A stretch of 9,424 nucleotides of DNA from Saprospiraceae bacterium (GTDB lineage: Bacteria; Bacteroidota; Bacteroidia; Chitinophagales; Saprospiraceae). Under the pieces are notes generated by a model, which was not told where the DNA came from, ran no database searches, and worked only from the letters and a program-made list of their open reading frames with translations. Location: positions 1-9,424 of the forward strand of contig JABDJM010000247.1 in the NCBI GenBank assembly GCA_013002475.1, given 5' to 3'. Of this stretch, positions 1 to 6,462 are shown in pieces (position 1 is the first letter of the stretch; each line of letters starts with the position of its first letter). Both the position numbers and the translations under genes were made by a program.

Positions 1-160
1 TTCGCCGAGAACCTGCCTGCCGGTCTCCGGCGGCCAAAGCCTATGGCGACGGCACGCAGGCAGGTGGCGAGGGTTTTTCCGAGGAATTTGAACGCTGTAA
101 TGGGGATTTTAACAGATTGAGGAGGAAAAGCTCATTTAGGACATTCTCGAAGAATCAATC
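1..160 (+). repeat. Left copy of imperfect direct duplication
   Basis: This segment matches 260-388 in the same orientation. Positions 1-89 are identical to 260-348, 106-123 to 345-362, and 139-160 to 367-388. This left copy has about 31 extra bases in two places: a 20-nt insertion bounded by ATTT on both sides, and one of about 11 nt. It may extend beyond the left edge of the window. Confidence 0.92.
12..64 (+). repeat. 53-bp palindromic REP-like element, copy 1
   Basis: The element has perfect 9-bp terminal inverted arms: CCTGCCTGC at 12-20 and GCAGGCAGG at 56-64. Internally there are further GC-rich foldbacks, GCCGG-TCT-CCGGC (19-31) and GCC-TAT-GGC (39-47). It is far more GC-rich than the surrounding A-rich sequence. 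It resembles REP/BIME-type dispersed palindromes of bacterial genomes. An identical copy lies at 271-323. Confidence 0.8.
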
Positions 161-207
161 GGCCGGCAGATAGATAGGGTTTTTTGAGGAGGAGAAAAAA
201 CTCCGGA

Positions 208-240
208 ACATTCGAAGAGAATAGCGAGGGTTCCTCAAGG
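208..240 (+). repeat. Degenerate repeat unit lacking the palindrome (empty-site form)
   Basis: TTCGAAGAGAA (211-221) followed at once by TAGCGAGGGTT (222-232) matches the two flanks of the palindromic element: TTCGCCGAGAA before it and TGGCGAGGGTT after it. The 53-bp element is thus missing exactly between its boundaries. Upstream, GGAACA also matches the sequence before the second filled copy (254-259). Confidence 0.75.
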
Positions 241-259
241 GAAAAAAAATTCTGGAACA

Positions 260-388
260 TTCGCCGAGAACCTGCCTGCCGGTCTCCGGCGGCCAAAGCC
301 TATGGCGACGGCACGCAGGCAGGTGGCGAGGGTTTTTCCGAGGAATTTTAACAGATTGAGGAAGAAGGACATTCTCGAAGAATCAATC
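260..388 (+). repeat. Right copy of imperfect direct duplication
   Basis: This 129-bp segment matches 1-160 apart from two gaps. It ends 25 nt short of the batD stop codon. The first 89 bp are a perfect match, although 31 nt of length difference has accumulated in the rest, which suggests either recent duplication followed by deletions or conversion of the hairpin-bearing part. Confidence 0.92.
271..323 (+). repeat. 53-bp palindromic REP-like element, copy 2
   Basis: Identical to 12-64, with arms at 271-279 and 315-323, and in the same orientation. It lies about 90 bp beyond the batD stop, so it would be transcribed at the 3' end of the operon message if transcription continues. There it could form a stem that slows decay or weakens readthrough. 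It is not followed closely by a T-run on the minus strand. Confidence 0.8.
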
Positions 389-413
389 CAGACCAACCAA
401 TCGAAGTCAACGG

Positions 414-2156
414 CTACCCCTTTTGCTGAAACCATTTTTCCATGAGCATGATCCAGTTTCGGGCAGCTTCATATTGGTCGCTCATACCCTCTTGAGCATT
501 GGAACCTCCATAAATCGCTCGCTGAGCATTTTGGATCAGTTCCTCAAATTTCAGAATGAATTCCTCAGGGACGGATCTGTTAGTCAGGATCTCTCGGATA
601 TCAGAAAGGTTAAGATCGGCATGATCCAGCTGAAGTTTGTCAACCAGATATCGGTACATGGATGTCGATAATGATTCGTAAAAGTCTCGGACTCCTCCGC
701 TATCGAGGAATCCTTTTGCCGTCGCCAACTGTGTCAGAGCCACATTTTGGGCGGCATCCTTTCGCATTTGGATCAGGTCTTCCTCCGGAAGGTTGTCCAG
801 GTAGATCCGATACCCTACCATGCCCAACATGCCTAAACCGATGCTTCCAAAAAGACTCCAGGCGAGTCCTGGACTTAATCCCGGACCGGGAAGAGAGGAT
901 GTTTTTCCAACTTCTACCAAAGGTGCCAATCCATCATCGATGACAGGCTGGGTGGCTTTTTGTACACTTCTGGCTGACCCTTGCGAAACACGCATCCGGA
1001 TGGGTTGACAGGACTTGGTAACGTACCTCAAACTGTCGGTGTCGAAATAAACAAAGGTTGGATCGATCAGATACTCTCCTGGATACTTTGGGAGAATATC
1101 ATACTCATAAATCTTCACTTTTTCCACACCCCAGGACCGTTCTTCCTGTCGCTCAGTTTTAAGCTTCGCGGGGTACACTTCCAGGGAGTCATTGGAGAGA
1201 ATTTCTGGAGCCTGAATTTGCTTGGTATCTCCGGAACCAAAAATCTTTAGTTCAAGGATAACACCTTCATCTGTAGTCAGGATAGTCCGGTCAGCCCGGC
1301 AACTAATATCCAGACTGCCAACGGCTCCGGAGAAGGTGGCAGGTGCACCATCTGGAAGAGGTTTGACCTTCAAAAGAATCGGCTTGGAGGAGACATTAAA
1401 CGATTCATAATTTCGAGGACCGAAATCAAAAAAACCTCTTCGCCGAGGTTGATTCGCTGTGGCCATTTGAACCAACATATTATAGGAGGCCATTTTGACC
1501 TCTCCCTCCTGCTGAGGATAGAGCGTGAAATGTCCAAGTACCTTAGAATAATAGGTCTGCCCATTAATCACCTGACGGAAAACCCGGTTGATTCGATTCT
1601 GATTTTCTTCTCGATAAAAAGGATCAAAATCAGGAGCCCTTTTTACCTGAAAATCAACTTCGGACCTAAGGGTGTGCATAAGAATTTCAAAGTCGATTGG
1701 TTGACCCACTACTGCAACGGTATCACTGATGTTTACCTCCAGGATTACAGGATCTTTTTCAGAACCGGCGGCGGATGTAACCTGACCTTTTACCACCTCT
1801 ATTTTAGCCAGATTTGCAGTTTGATATTCCTTTCGGTTGACGGTGATCCTGGCTTTTGGCAATGGGAAAACACCCGTCTTTTGGGCTACAACTTCGTAAG
1901 TGTATTCTATTGAAAAAGTCGATTTCCCGTTGACAAAGGAAGAGTGTTGCATCATCCTGGGTCCGCTAAGCTTTTTCAGGTTACGAAAAACAGGACCCTT
2001 GAAATTCGATCCACGGCTATTTTTGAGCGAGTAAGTAATGGTAAAAGGAACTCCGGCCGGGACAGATTTTGCGTTTGCACTGACTGTCCAGTCCACCTGT
2101 CCAAAAAGGATATTGGTCAGGAAAAGAATGAGGGTTGCCAGCAAAAAGCGGATCAT
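414..2156 (-). CDS. batD: BatD, membrane-anchored periplasmic multidomain protein
   Basis: BatD is the large periplasmic protein of the Bat cluster, and at 580 aa it is a normal length. It begins with a signal peptide (1-19, ending NILFGQ), followed by three beta-sandwich segments (about 20-125, 136-265 and 279-392). The family hallmark PLPDGAPATFSGAVG lies at 266-280, between the second and third. A Pro/Gly-rich linker leads to one transmembrane helix (about 430-452) and a cytoplasmic helical domain (about 465-577) with FYESLSTSMYRYLVDKLQLD. That tail resembles the DUF4381-like tail of the membrane protein encoded at 5434-6462. The stop is TAG. It is the last gene of the operon: 25 nt beyond its stop begins a repeat-rich noncoding stretch, and no clear rho-independent terminator is visible. 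Function is inferred from the family, which is implicated in stress tolerance; the molecular role is unresolved. Confidence 0.95.
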   Translation of the reverse strand: MIRFLLATLILFLTNILFGQVDWTVSANAKSVPAGVPFTITYSLKNSRGSNFKGPVFRNLKKLSGPRMMQHSSFVNGKSTFSIEYTYEVVAQKTGVFPLPKARITVNRKEYQTANLAKIEVVKGQVTSAAGSEKDPVILEVNISDTVAVVGQPIDFEILMHTLRSEVDFQVKRAPDFDPFYREENQNRINRVFRQVINGQTYYSKVLGHFTLYPQQEGEVKMASYNMLVQMATANQPRRRGFFDFGPRNYESFNVSSKPILLKVKPLPDGAPATFSGAVGSLDISCRADRTILTTDEGVILELKIFGSGDTKQIQAPEILSNDSLEVYPAKLKTERQEERSWGVEKVKIYEYDILPKYPGEYLIDPTFVYFDTDSLRYVTKSCQPIRMRVSQGSARSVQKATQPVIDDGLAPLVEVGKTSSLPGPGLSPGLAWSLFGSIGLGMLGMVGYRIYLDNLPEEDLIQMRKDAAQNVALTQLATAKGFLDSGGVRDFYESLSTSMYRYLVDKLQLDHADLNLSDIREILTNRSVPEEFILKFEELIQNAQRAIYGGSNAQEGMSDQYEAARNWIMLMEKWFQQKG

Positions 2157-2165
2157 GAAGACGGA

Positions 2166-2660
2166 TTAAATTCTGTAGATCTTGCGTTTCTTTTTCTTCT
2201 TCTCTTTTGGGCCGGGAGGTTTTTGCCAGGGAAGAGATTCCCAATTTAGATTTTCTTGAGGAACGGTCTGTTCTACCCCATCTGGATTTGGAAAGACAAT
2301 GACTTCCAGAGGAGGTGTTTCGAGGAACTTCTCTCCTACCTGAATAATTCCAGGGTCGATGAAGAAAACGCCTTCTTCCAAAGGCTGTAAGAAAAATGAA
2401 TAGGAGGACTCCCGAGAAACAGTTCCATTGACGATACTCATGGAACTGCTTTGGTTGGGTCCCCCGATAAGCTGGAATCCTGAAAAGGCTGGGGCCTGAA
2501 AATTGCGCCCTTGGGCATTATGAAGTTTGAAGCTCACTTTGAGCACATTGCCCAGTAAGAGGGAATCCGTACTCAATTTTAACTCCCACCGGATCGGCTC
2601 ATCCTGAGCCTCAGCCATTCCTGCAAAGAACAGCATCGAAATAAAAAGTATCCATCTCAT
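2166..2660 (-). CDS. Short single-domain BatD-like secreted protein
   Basis: This 164-aa protein looks like the N-terminal domain of BatD standing alone. The start chosen is the ATG at 2660, one nucleotide after the batC stop, because it places a clean signal peptide at the N-terminus (MRWILFISMLFFAGMAEAQ, 1-19). An in-frame ATG at 2702 would add 14 polar residues before it and overlap batC by 41 nt, so it was not chosen. Residues 20-124 align by eye with residues 20-125 of BatD: LHNAQGRNFQAPAF against LKNSRGSNFKGPVF, and FSGFQLIGGP then SIVNGTVSRESSYSF against FRNLKKLSGP then FVNGKSTFSIEYTY. After this single beta-sandwich comes a Pro-rich linker and a strongly basic tail (KEKKKKKRKIYRI). 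No membrane helix is present besides the signal, so it is probably soluble in the periplasm. batD follows after 9 nt. It is probably a partner or paralogue of BatD; function unknown. Confidence 0.88.
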   Translation of the reverse strand: MRWILFISMLFFAGMAEAQDEPIRWELKLSTDSLLLGNVLKVSFKLHNAQGRNFQAPAFSGFQLIGGPNQSSSMSIVNGTVSRESSYSFFLQPLEEGVFFIDPGIIQVGEKFLETPPLEVIVFPNPDGVEQTVPQENLNWESLPWQKPPGPKEKKKKKRKIYRI

Positions 2661-2661
2661 A

Positions 2662-3420
2662 TTACCACTCTTTCTTTGGTCTGATTTTTTTGGAAGATCC
2701 ACGCTGAACCTTTTCCCAGGTTTTCTTTTCCTGCTCTTCCATGATCTTAAGCAATCGTTCGGCCTCCTCCTCTGTTAATTCTCCTGCTTCCCCAGCCTTC
2801 GATTCAGAAGGATTCTCCTGTCCTTGTTTCTCACCCTCACCTTGCTCTTCTTGTTGCTCTTTCTGCTCCTGCTGCTGGTCCTGATTTTCCTTTTGCTCGT
2901 CCTTTTGATCTTGTTCCTCTTGCTGCTCTTGTTGTTCCTGATCCTGGTTCTCATCCTCATTATCTCCGGACTGCTGCTCTTGCTGCTGAGGAGGAGGCGC
3001 CTGAGCTCTTACCATCGCCTGTGCCAGGTTATGGCTGGCAGCAGGATCTCCAGGCTTGAATTTCAAAGATTGCTTATAGGCTCCAATTGCCTCTTTGAGC
3101 TTGTTTTGTTTTGCATAAGAATTGCCCAGGTTATAATAAGCCTGTGCTTTTTCTGCCGGATCATTCGCTTTTCCCAATGCCGCATCAAAGCGATTTTGAG
3201 CCTCTTCCATTTTTTCCTGCTGATAAAGGGCGTTCCCCAAATTATAGGTGCTTGCATAATCAGGCTTGATCCTTTCAGCTTCCCGATAGGAACCCTCAGC
3301 CTTATCAAACTGGTCTCGCAAATAAGCCCGGTCACCCGACTTTAATTGCTGCTTTTGATCCTGGGAAATTCCCGGAGTCAAAAGGACACCAAAAAAAATG
3401 AACATTCCGATCCAGCGCAT
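2662..3420 (-). CDS. batC: BatC, secreted TPR protein with Gln/Glu-rich tail
   Basis: BatC is a periplasmic tetratricopeptide protein of the Bat cluster, presumed to act as a scaffold for the other Bat proteins. The 252 residues begin with a signal peptide (1-19, MRWIGMFIFFGVLLTPGIS). About three TPR units follow, at 23-53, 56-88 (TYNLGNALYQQEKMEEAQNRF) and 92-126 (AYYNLGNSYAKQNKLKEAIGAY), with a partial fourth (HNLAQAMV). Residues 144-203 are almost purely Gln, Glu, Asp and Lys. The C-terminus LTEEEAERLLKIMEEQEKK then ends in KKEW, a conserved BatC end that closely resembles other Bacteroidota BatC proteins. It starts after the largest intergenic gap in the operon, which holds a possible promoter. 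No clear Shine-Dalgarno site precedes the ATG; Met6 is an alternative start that would shorten the signal peptide, so Met1 is preferred. The stop is one nucleotide from the next start. Confidence 0.93.
   Translation of the reverse strand: MRWIGMFIFFGVLLTPGISQDQKQQLKSGDRAYLRDQFDKAEGSYREAERIKPDYASTYNLGNALYQQEKMEEAQNRFDAALGKANDPAEKAQAYYNLGNSYAKQNKLKEAIGAYKQSLKFKPGDPAASHNLAQAMVRAQAPPPQQQEQQSGDNEDENQDQEQQEQQEEQDQKDEQKENQDQQQEQKEQQEEQGEGEKQGQENPSESKAGEAGELTEEEAERLLKIMEEQEKKTWEKVQRGSSKKIRPKKEW
2812..2991 (-). repeat. Low-complexity CAG/GAA-type codon tract within batC
   Basis: About 180 bp of batC are built from near-repetitive Gln, Glu and Asp codons, encoding residues 144-203. The opposite strand is correspondingly rich in CTG, CTT and TTC and gives a spurious Leu-rich open frame. 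Such tracts tend to vary in length between strains by slippage, so the linker length may be a variable feature. Confidence 0.8.
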
Positions 3421-3424
3421 GTAC

Positions 3425-3456
3425 TAAAAGTAAGGTTCCGGCCAGGGAGTTACAAA
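3425..3456 (-). promoter_or_regulatory. Candidate Bacteroidota-type internal promoter before batC
   Basis: In the 67-nt batB-batC spacer the minus strand reads TTTG (3456-3453), a 20-nt gap, then TACTTTTA (3432-3425). This matches the Bacteroidota sigma-70 consensus TTTG-N(about 19-21)-TAnnTTTG at all but the last base of the second box. Only 4 nt separate the second box from the batC ATG, so a transcript would have almost no leader. A perfect 10-bp palindrome, TCCTTAAGGA (3478-3487), sits at the upstream edge of the spacer. The match is suggestive only, because the motif is short. Confidence 0.35.
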
Positions 3457-3487
3457 TGGATTTTAGTTTTTGACATTTCCTTAAGGA

Positions 3488-4507
3488 TCAATTTCGCAAT
3501 GTTGAGAAAACGGTTCCTTTTCGGTCACCCAAGAAAAATTCGATCAATAAGAAGATTAGTCCCAGGGCAAGGAAGTATTGAAAATAACTTTCGTATTCAG
3601 TAAAAATTGTTTCCTCAAACTCCTGCTTCTCCAATCGATCAATAAATTTCCGCAATAGAGAAGTCATATTATCGGAATTATCCAACGGTAGGTAAAGACC
3701 TCCGCCAGCGCTTGCCAGTTCTTCAAGCATTCCTACATTGAGTTTGGAAATCACCTCCCGGTTTTGTTGGTCTTTTTGAAAACCTTGACCGTTAATATCC
3801 TCCAGAGGAATCCTTGCTCCCCTATCCGTTCCCATGCCGATGGTGCAGATCACCAACCCTGTCTCCTGGGCCGCTTTTGCAGCTTCCAGCGCTGGATCTT
3901 CATGGTCTTCTCCATCCGTCAGGATGATCAGTAATCTTTGTCTGTTGTCGCCCTCCTGGAAAGACTCTTCCGCTTTTTGAATTACTGAGAGCAACGAAGT
4001 ACCCTGGGTGCCTGCCTGATTGGGATTGGCCGTGGAGGCGATCAGCTCCAGGGCTGAATAATCCAACGTGAGCGGTAGAGCCAGATAAGAGTCCGCAGCA
4101 AAAAGGATCAGTCCTTGCCGCTCGGTCTTGAAATTAGAAGCAAAGTCCAGGATCACTCGTTTTGCACGATCGAGACGACTAGGTCGAATATCCTGGGCCA
4201 GCATGGATTTAGATATATCCAGGGCATAGAATATGTCTGCACTTTGCCGCTTCACCTTTTGCTGCCGTGTTCCCCATTGGGGGTTGGCAACACCCAGTAT
4301 CAGAAAAGCCATTCCTAAAAAGAGCAGAATACTTTTCCATCTTCTTTTTCTTTCGCTTAGTTGGGGTCCAAGGCGATCGATCAAATTCAGCTCACCCAGA
4401 CGAACCAAGGCCTTTGCACGAAATCGCTGCGCCAATAGATACAGGATTCCCAGCAGCGGCAAAGCTGCCAGGGCCCACAAGTATTCTATGTGCTCAAATC
4501 TGATCAT
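3488..4507 (-). CDS. batB: BatB, membrane-anchored vWA protein
   Basis: BatB is the second vWA membrane protein of the Bat cluster. It has 339 residues with hydrophobic helices at about 9-25 and 58-75, the family junction GVANPQWGTRQQKVKRQSADI (72-92), a vWA domain (about 91-290) and a C-terminal helix (about 309-326) ending in a short basic tail. The MIDAS is intact: DISKSM (D97, S99, S101), Thr170 in QGTSLLS and ILTDGEDHE (195-203). The BatB-specific loop GARIPLEDINGQGFQKD, followed by EVISKLN, distinguishes it from BatA. The ATG follows the batA stop after one nucleotide. Its TGA is followed by the only sizeable gap in the operon, 67 nt, so this may be the end of one co-translated block. 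Function in envelope or oxidative stress tolerance is inferred from the family. Confidence 0.95.
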   Translation of the reverse strand: MIRFEHIEYLWALAALPLLGILYLLAQRFRAKALVRLGELNLIDRLGPQLSERKRRWKSILLFLGMAFLILGVANPQWGTRQQKVKRQSADIFYALDISKSMLAQDIRPSRLDRAKRVILDFASNFKTERQGLILFAADSYLALPLTLDYSALELIASTANPNQAGTQGTSLLSVIQKAEESFQEGDNRQRLLIILTDGEDHEDPALEAAKAAQETGLVICTIGMGTDRGARIPLEDINGQGFQKDQQNREVISKLNVGMLEELASAGGGLYLPLDNSDNMTSLLRKFIDRLEKQEFEETIFTEYESYFQYFLALGLIFLLIEFFLGDRKGTVFSTLRN

Positions 4508-4508
4508 A

Positions 4509-5453
4509 TCAATGTGGCAAGGCTCTTAAAAACGTTTGGTTCAATACATGTGTCAACAATAGCAATCCTATCCCCCACCAGGCAAAGGCATGGAATTTTT
4601 CTGCATACTTTGTCAATACCGCTACTTCGATCTTTGTTTTTTCCAGCTCATCGATCTTATTGTATACTTCTTCCAGCGCTCTTTTATTCCGCGCGTAAAA
4701 GTTAGTCCCTCCAGTGAGTGCTGCCATATCACGAAGAGTAGCGCTGTTTTCCACCAAGCCAATTGTGTATAATTTTACTCCCAGCGTTTTTGCAACTTCT
4801 GCACTGGTCATAGGATTTACATATCCCTGGGTGTTTTCACCATCAGAAAGCAGGATCGCCACCTTGCTTTTCGACTCCGAATTTTTGAGTCTGTTCAAGC
4901 CAGACATCAGTCCGTCCCCAATGGCTGTTTCCCCGGCCAGCATTCTGAGTCTAAGCGTTTGAAGATATTGTCGGATCACGGCATGATCGGTGGTTGGCGG
5001 GCTAAGGGTCAAAGGTTCCCCGGCAAAAATGGTCAGACCGATGCGGTCGTACTTTCTTTGGTCTACAAAAGCCAGTGCAGCCTCTTTAGCCACCTCCAAG
5101 CGATTGGGCCGGATGTCTCGATTGCCCATACTCGGAGAGAGGTCCATCACCAGCATTATATCGATCCCTTCGGCTTCAATTTTTTGTTCTTCGAGGCTTG
5201 TCTGCGGGCGCGCAAGAGCCAGGATGATTAGGACGAAAGCAAGGCCACTTAGCAAGGGTAATAGTTTGCGAAGGCGCGCCCTCAAAGACACCTTGTTTTC
5301 CAGGGAGCGGAGATCAGAAAAGCGCACAAAGGAGCCTTGCCTCTTTTTGGTTCGTTGAAATACGACGTAGAGCAAGGGGAGAAGTCCCAGCAGCAAAAGC
5401 AACCAGGGATCCTCAAAACTGATATGTCTCCAATCATTCAGCACCTGACTCAT
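4509..5453 (-). CDS. batA: BatA, membrane-anchored vWA protein
   Basis: BatA is a membrane protein with a cytoplasmic von Willebrand factor A domain, one of the core Bacteroides aerotolerance proteins. The 314 residues contain the N-terminal BatA motif ISFEDPWLLLLLGLLPLLYV (11-30), a second membrane helix (about 63-81, followed by ARPQT), the vWA domain from about 96 to 275, and a C-terminal helix (about 291-309). The metal site is complete: DLSPSM (D104, S106, S108), Thr177 in GETAIGDGL and LLSDGENTQG (201-210). The preceding ALARPQTSLEEQKIEAEGIDIM is typical. The ATG lies inside the end of the preceding gene, and GAGGA occurs about 11 nt upstream. The stop is one nucleotide before the batB start, so the two are surely co-translated. 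BatA and BatB are thought to form a complex in the inner membrane. The assignment is secure; BatA and BatB are separated mainly by order and by BatB's longer loop. Confidence 0.95.
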   Translation of the reverse strand: MSQVLNDWRHISFEDPWLLLLLGLLPLLYVVFQRTKKRQGSFVRFSDLRSLENKVSLRARLRKLLPLLSGLAFVLIILALARPQTSLEEQKIEAEGIDIMLVMDLSPSMGNRDIRPNRLEVAKEAALAFVDQRKYDRIGLTIFAGEPLTLSPPTTDHAVIRQYLQTLRLRMLAGETAIGDGLMSGLNRLKNSESKSKVAILLSDGENTQGYVNPMTSAEVAKTLGVKLYTIGLVENSATLRDMAALTGGTNFYARNKRALEEVYNKIDELEKTKIEVAVLTKYAEKFHAFAWWGIGLLLLTHVLNQTFLRALPH

Positions 5454-6462
5454 CTTGTAAAGTTTCCTCTTTCTTGGTGCTTAGGACAAAGGATCGTAAC
5501 CAATCGATCCATTTATGGTGCTCTTCGGCTGGTTCAGCCTTCGCAAACTTGACCATGTCGGACATGGGCAAAAGGTGTTTCATTTTTTCCAGGTACCCGG
5601 CATCAAGTCCTTCATTCCTGGCACTTTCCAAAATTTCCGAACTCGTTGACTCCATGGCGGGCATTTCAAATCTGTCTTCCAAATACTGCCTTAGCACTCG
5701 CGTGAGATCTGAATAGAAAGACTTCAGTTCAAGTTTTTTCCAATCTTCTTTCCTTTCTATTTCTTTGATCGCTTCTAAAGCTTTTTCGTGAGGCGGAATT
5801 ATCCGAAGCGGAGTTTCTGCTTTCTTGAAAAAGAACTTCTTAAGGAGGAAAAATGCCAGAGCCAAAAATCCAGCAAGTCCTATCATGAACAAGCCTATCC
5901 ATAGTAAGAGATTGCTCCTTGTCCTTGTCAGAATAATGGGTTTTATGGGAGCAAGACCGGTACTATCCATCCCTTCTATCTGTTGAGGGTCGGGAAGGTT
6001 GACAAACAGGAGATTTTCCTGGGAAAGTAAATCGTAATCTCCACGGCTGGAGCCCACGAGAGCCAATGCCGGAGGCATGGCGATTATCCCAGGCTGCCAA
6101 ATGACCATTCGAATGGTATTGATAAACTCCAAATAATTCCCCTTGTCAATTCCTGACCAGGTCAAGCCGGGCATTTTCGAATCACCAGGTGGTGCAGTCC
6201 AGGATCCCCAGTCCAGAATCTCATAGTCTACTGCCAGTGTATCCGCTCCCGGAGTGATCGCTTGCTGCACCGACATACTGTCAAAGGGAAGAAGGATTGA
6301 TTTTAACCCCATGCTCTTCGGGATGGTCAGACTGCAGGTACAGTTCATAGGACTGCCAAGCAGTAAAGAATCGGGGGAACAGGATAAACTCAAACGAGGT
6401 TCCTGAGCCTGAGCAGCTATACTGAAAAGAAGGATCCAACATGCAAAAAACCATTTCCTCAT
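5434..6462 (-). CDS. Membrane protein with BatD-like N-terminus and DUF4381-like cytoplasmic tail
   Basis: The 342-aa protein starts with a signal peptide (1-19, ending AAQAQ), has an extracytoplasmic region (about 20-180), one transmembrane helix (about 184-208) and a basic stop-transfer patch (KKFFFKK). A helical cytoplasmic domain follows (about 225-328). The start of the mature region, CSPDSLLLGSPMNCTCSL, closely resembles the same place in the short BatD-like protein of this operon (LSTDSLLLGNVLKVSF). The cytoplasmic domain reads FYSDLTRVLRQYLEDRFEMPA and aligns by eye with FYESLSTSMYRYLVDKLQLDHA in the tail of BatD. Such DUF4381-like proteins are regular members of moxR-DUF58-bat clusters, and their role is not established. 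The ATG overlaps the DUF58 stop (ATGA), and the 3' end overlaps batA by 20 nt. A membrane adaptor linking the periplasmic BatD-type domain to cytoplasmic vWA proteins is a reasonable inference. Confidence 0.88.
   Translation of the reverse strand: MRKWFFACWILLFSIAAQAQEPRLSLSCSPDSLLLGSPMNCTCSLTIPKSMGLKSILLPFDSMSVQQAITPGADTLAVDYEILDWGSWTAPPGDSKMPGLTWSGIDKGNYLEFINTIRMVIWQPGIIAMPPALALVGSSRGDYDLLSQENLLFVNLPDPQQIEGMDSTGLAPIKPIILTRTRSNLLLWIGLFMIGLAGFLALAFFLLKKFFFKKAETPLRIIPPHEKALEAIKEIERKEDWKKLELKSFYSDLTRVLRQYLEDRFEMPAMESTSSEILESARNEGLDAGYLEKMKHLLPMSDMVKFAKAEPAEEHHKWIDWLRSFVLSTKKEETLQDESGAE

Larger units (their letters stand above)
1..413. other. Gene-free, repeat-rich region downstream of batD
   Basis: No credible coding sequence is present. 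The only frame of note here, a 66-codon minus-strand frame at 235-435, overlaps the end of batD and runs through the repeats. The region consists of a direct duplication, two copies of a palindromic element and degenerate related units that share the theme ACATTC(nn)GAGAA or ACATTCTCGAAGAAT. A-rich runs at 195-200 and 242-249 would be T-runs in the operon transcript, but neither directly follows a strong stem, so I do not call a rho-independent terminator. BatE, which follows BatD in some Bacteroidota, is not found in this stretch. Confidence 0.75.

Noticed and set aside
190..250. Rho-independent terminator for the Bat operon
   Set aside because: The T-runs on the minus strand (249-242 and 200-195) are not directly preceded by a stable GC stem; the nearest strong hairpin ends about 21 nt earlier.
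1..388. CRISPR array
   Set aside because: The repeats are few, unequal in length and spacing, and nearly all sequence between them is itself related or A-rich; no cas genes are present.
235..435. Minus-strand 66-codon frame at the end of batD
   Set aside because: It overlaps the batD end, runs through the noncoding repeats and has no family features.
1449..1913. Plus-strand 154-codon open frame
   Set aside because: It lies wholly antisense to conserved BatD domains and has no recognisable motif or start signal.
2661..2702. Upstream ATG at 2702 as the start of the short BatD-like protein
   Set aside because: It would put 14 polar residues before an otherwise ideal signal peptide and overlap batC by 41 nt. 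The ATG at 2660, one base after the batC stop, fits far better.
2824..3345. Plus-strand 173-codon open frame, very Leu-rich, resembling a membrane protein
   Set aside because: It is the antisense reading of the Gln/Glu-codon tract and TPRs of batC. Its hydrophobicity follows from complementing CAG/GAA codons, and batC is strongly supported by homology.
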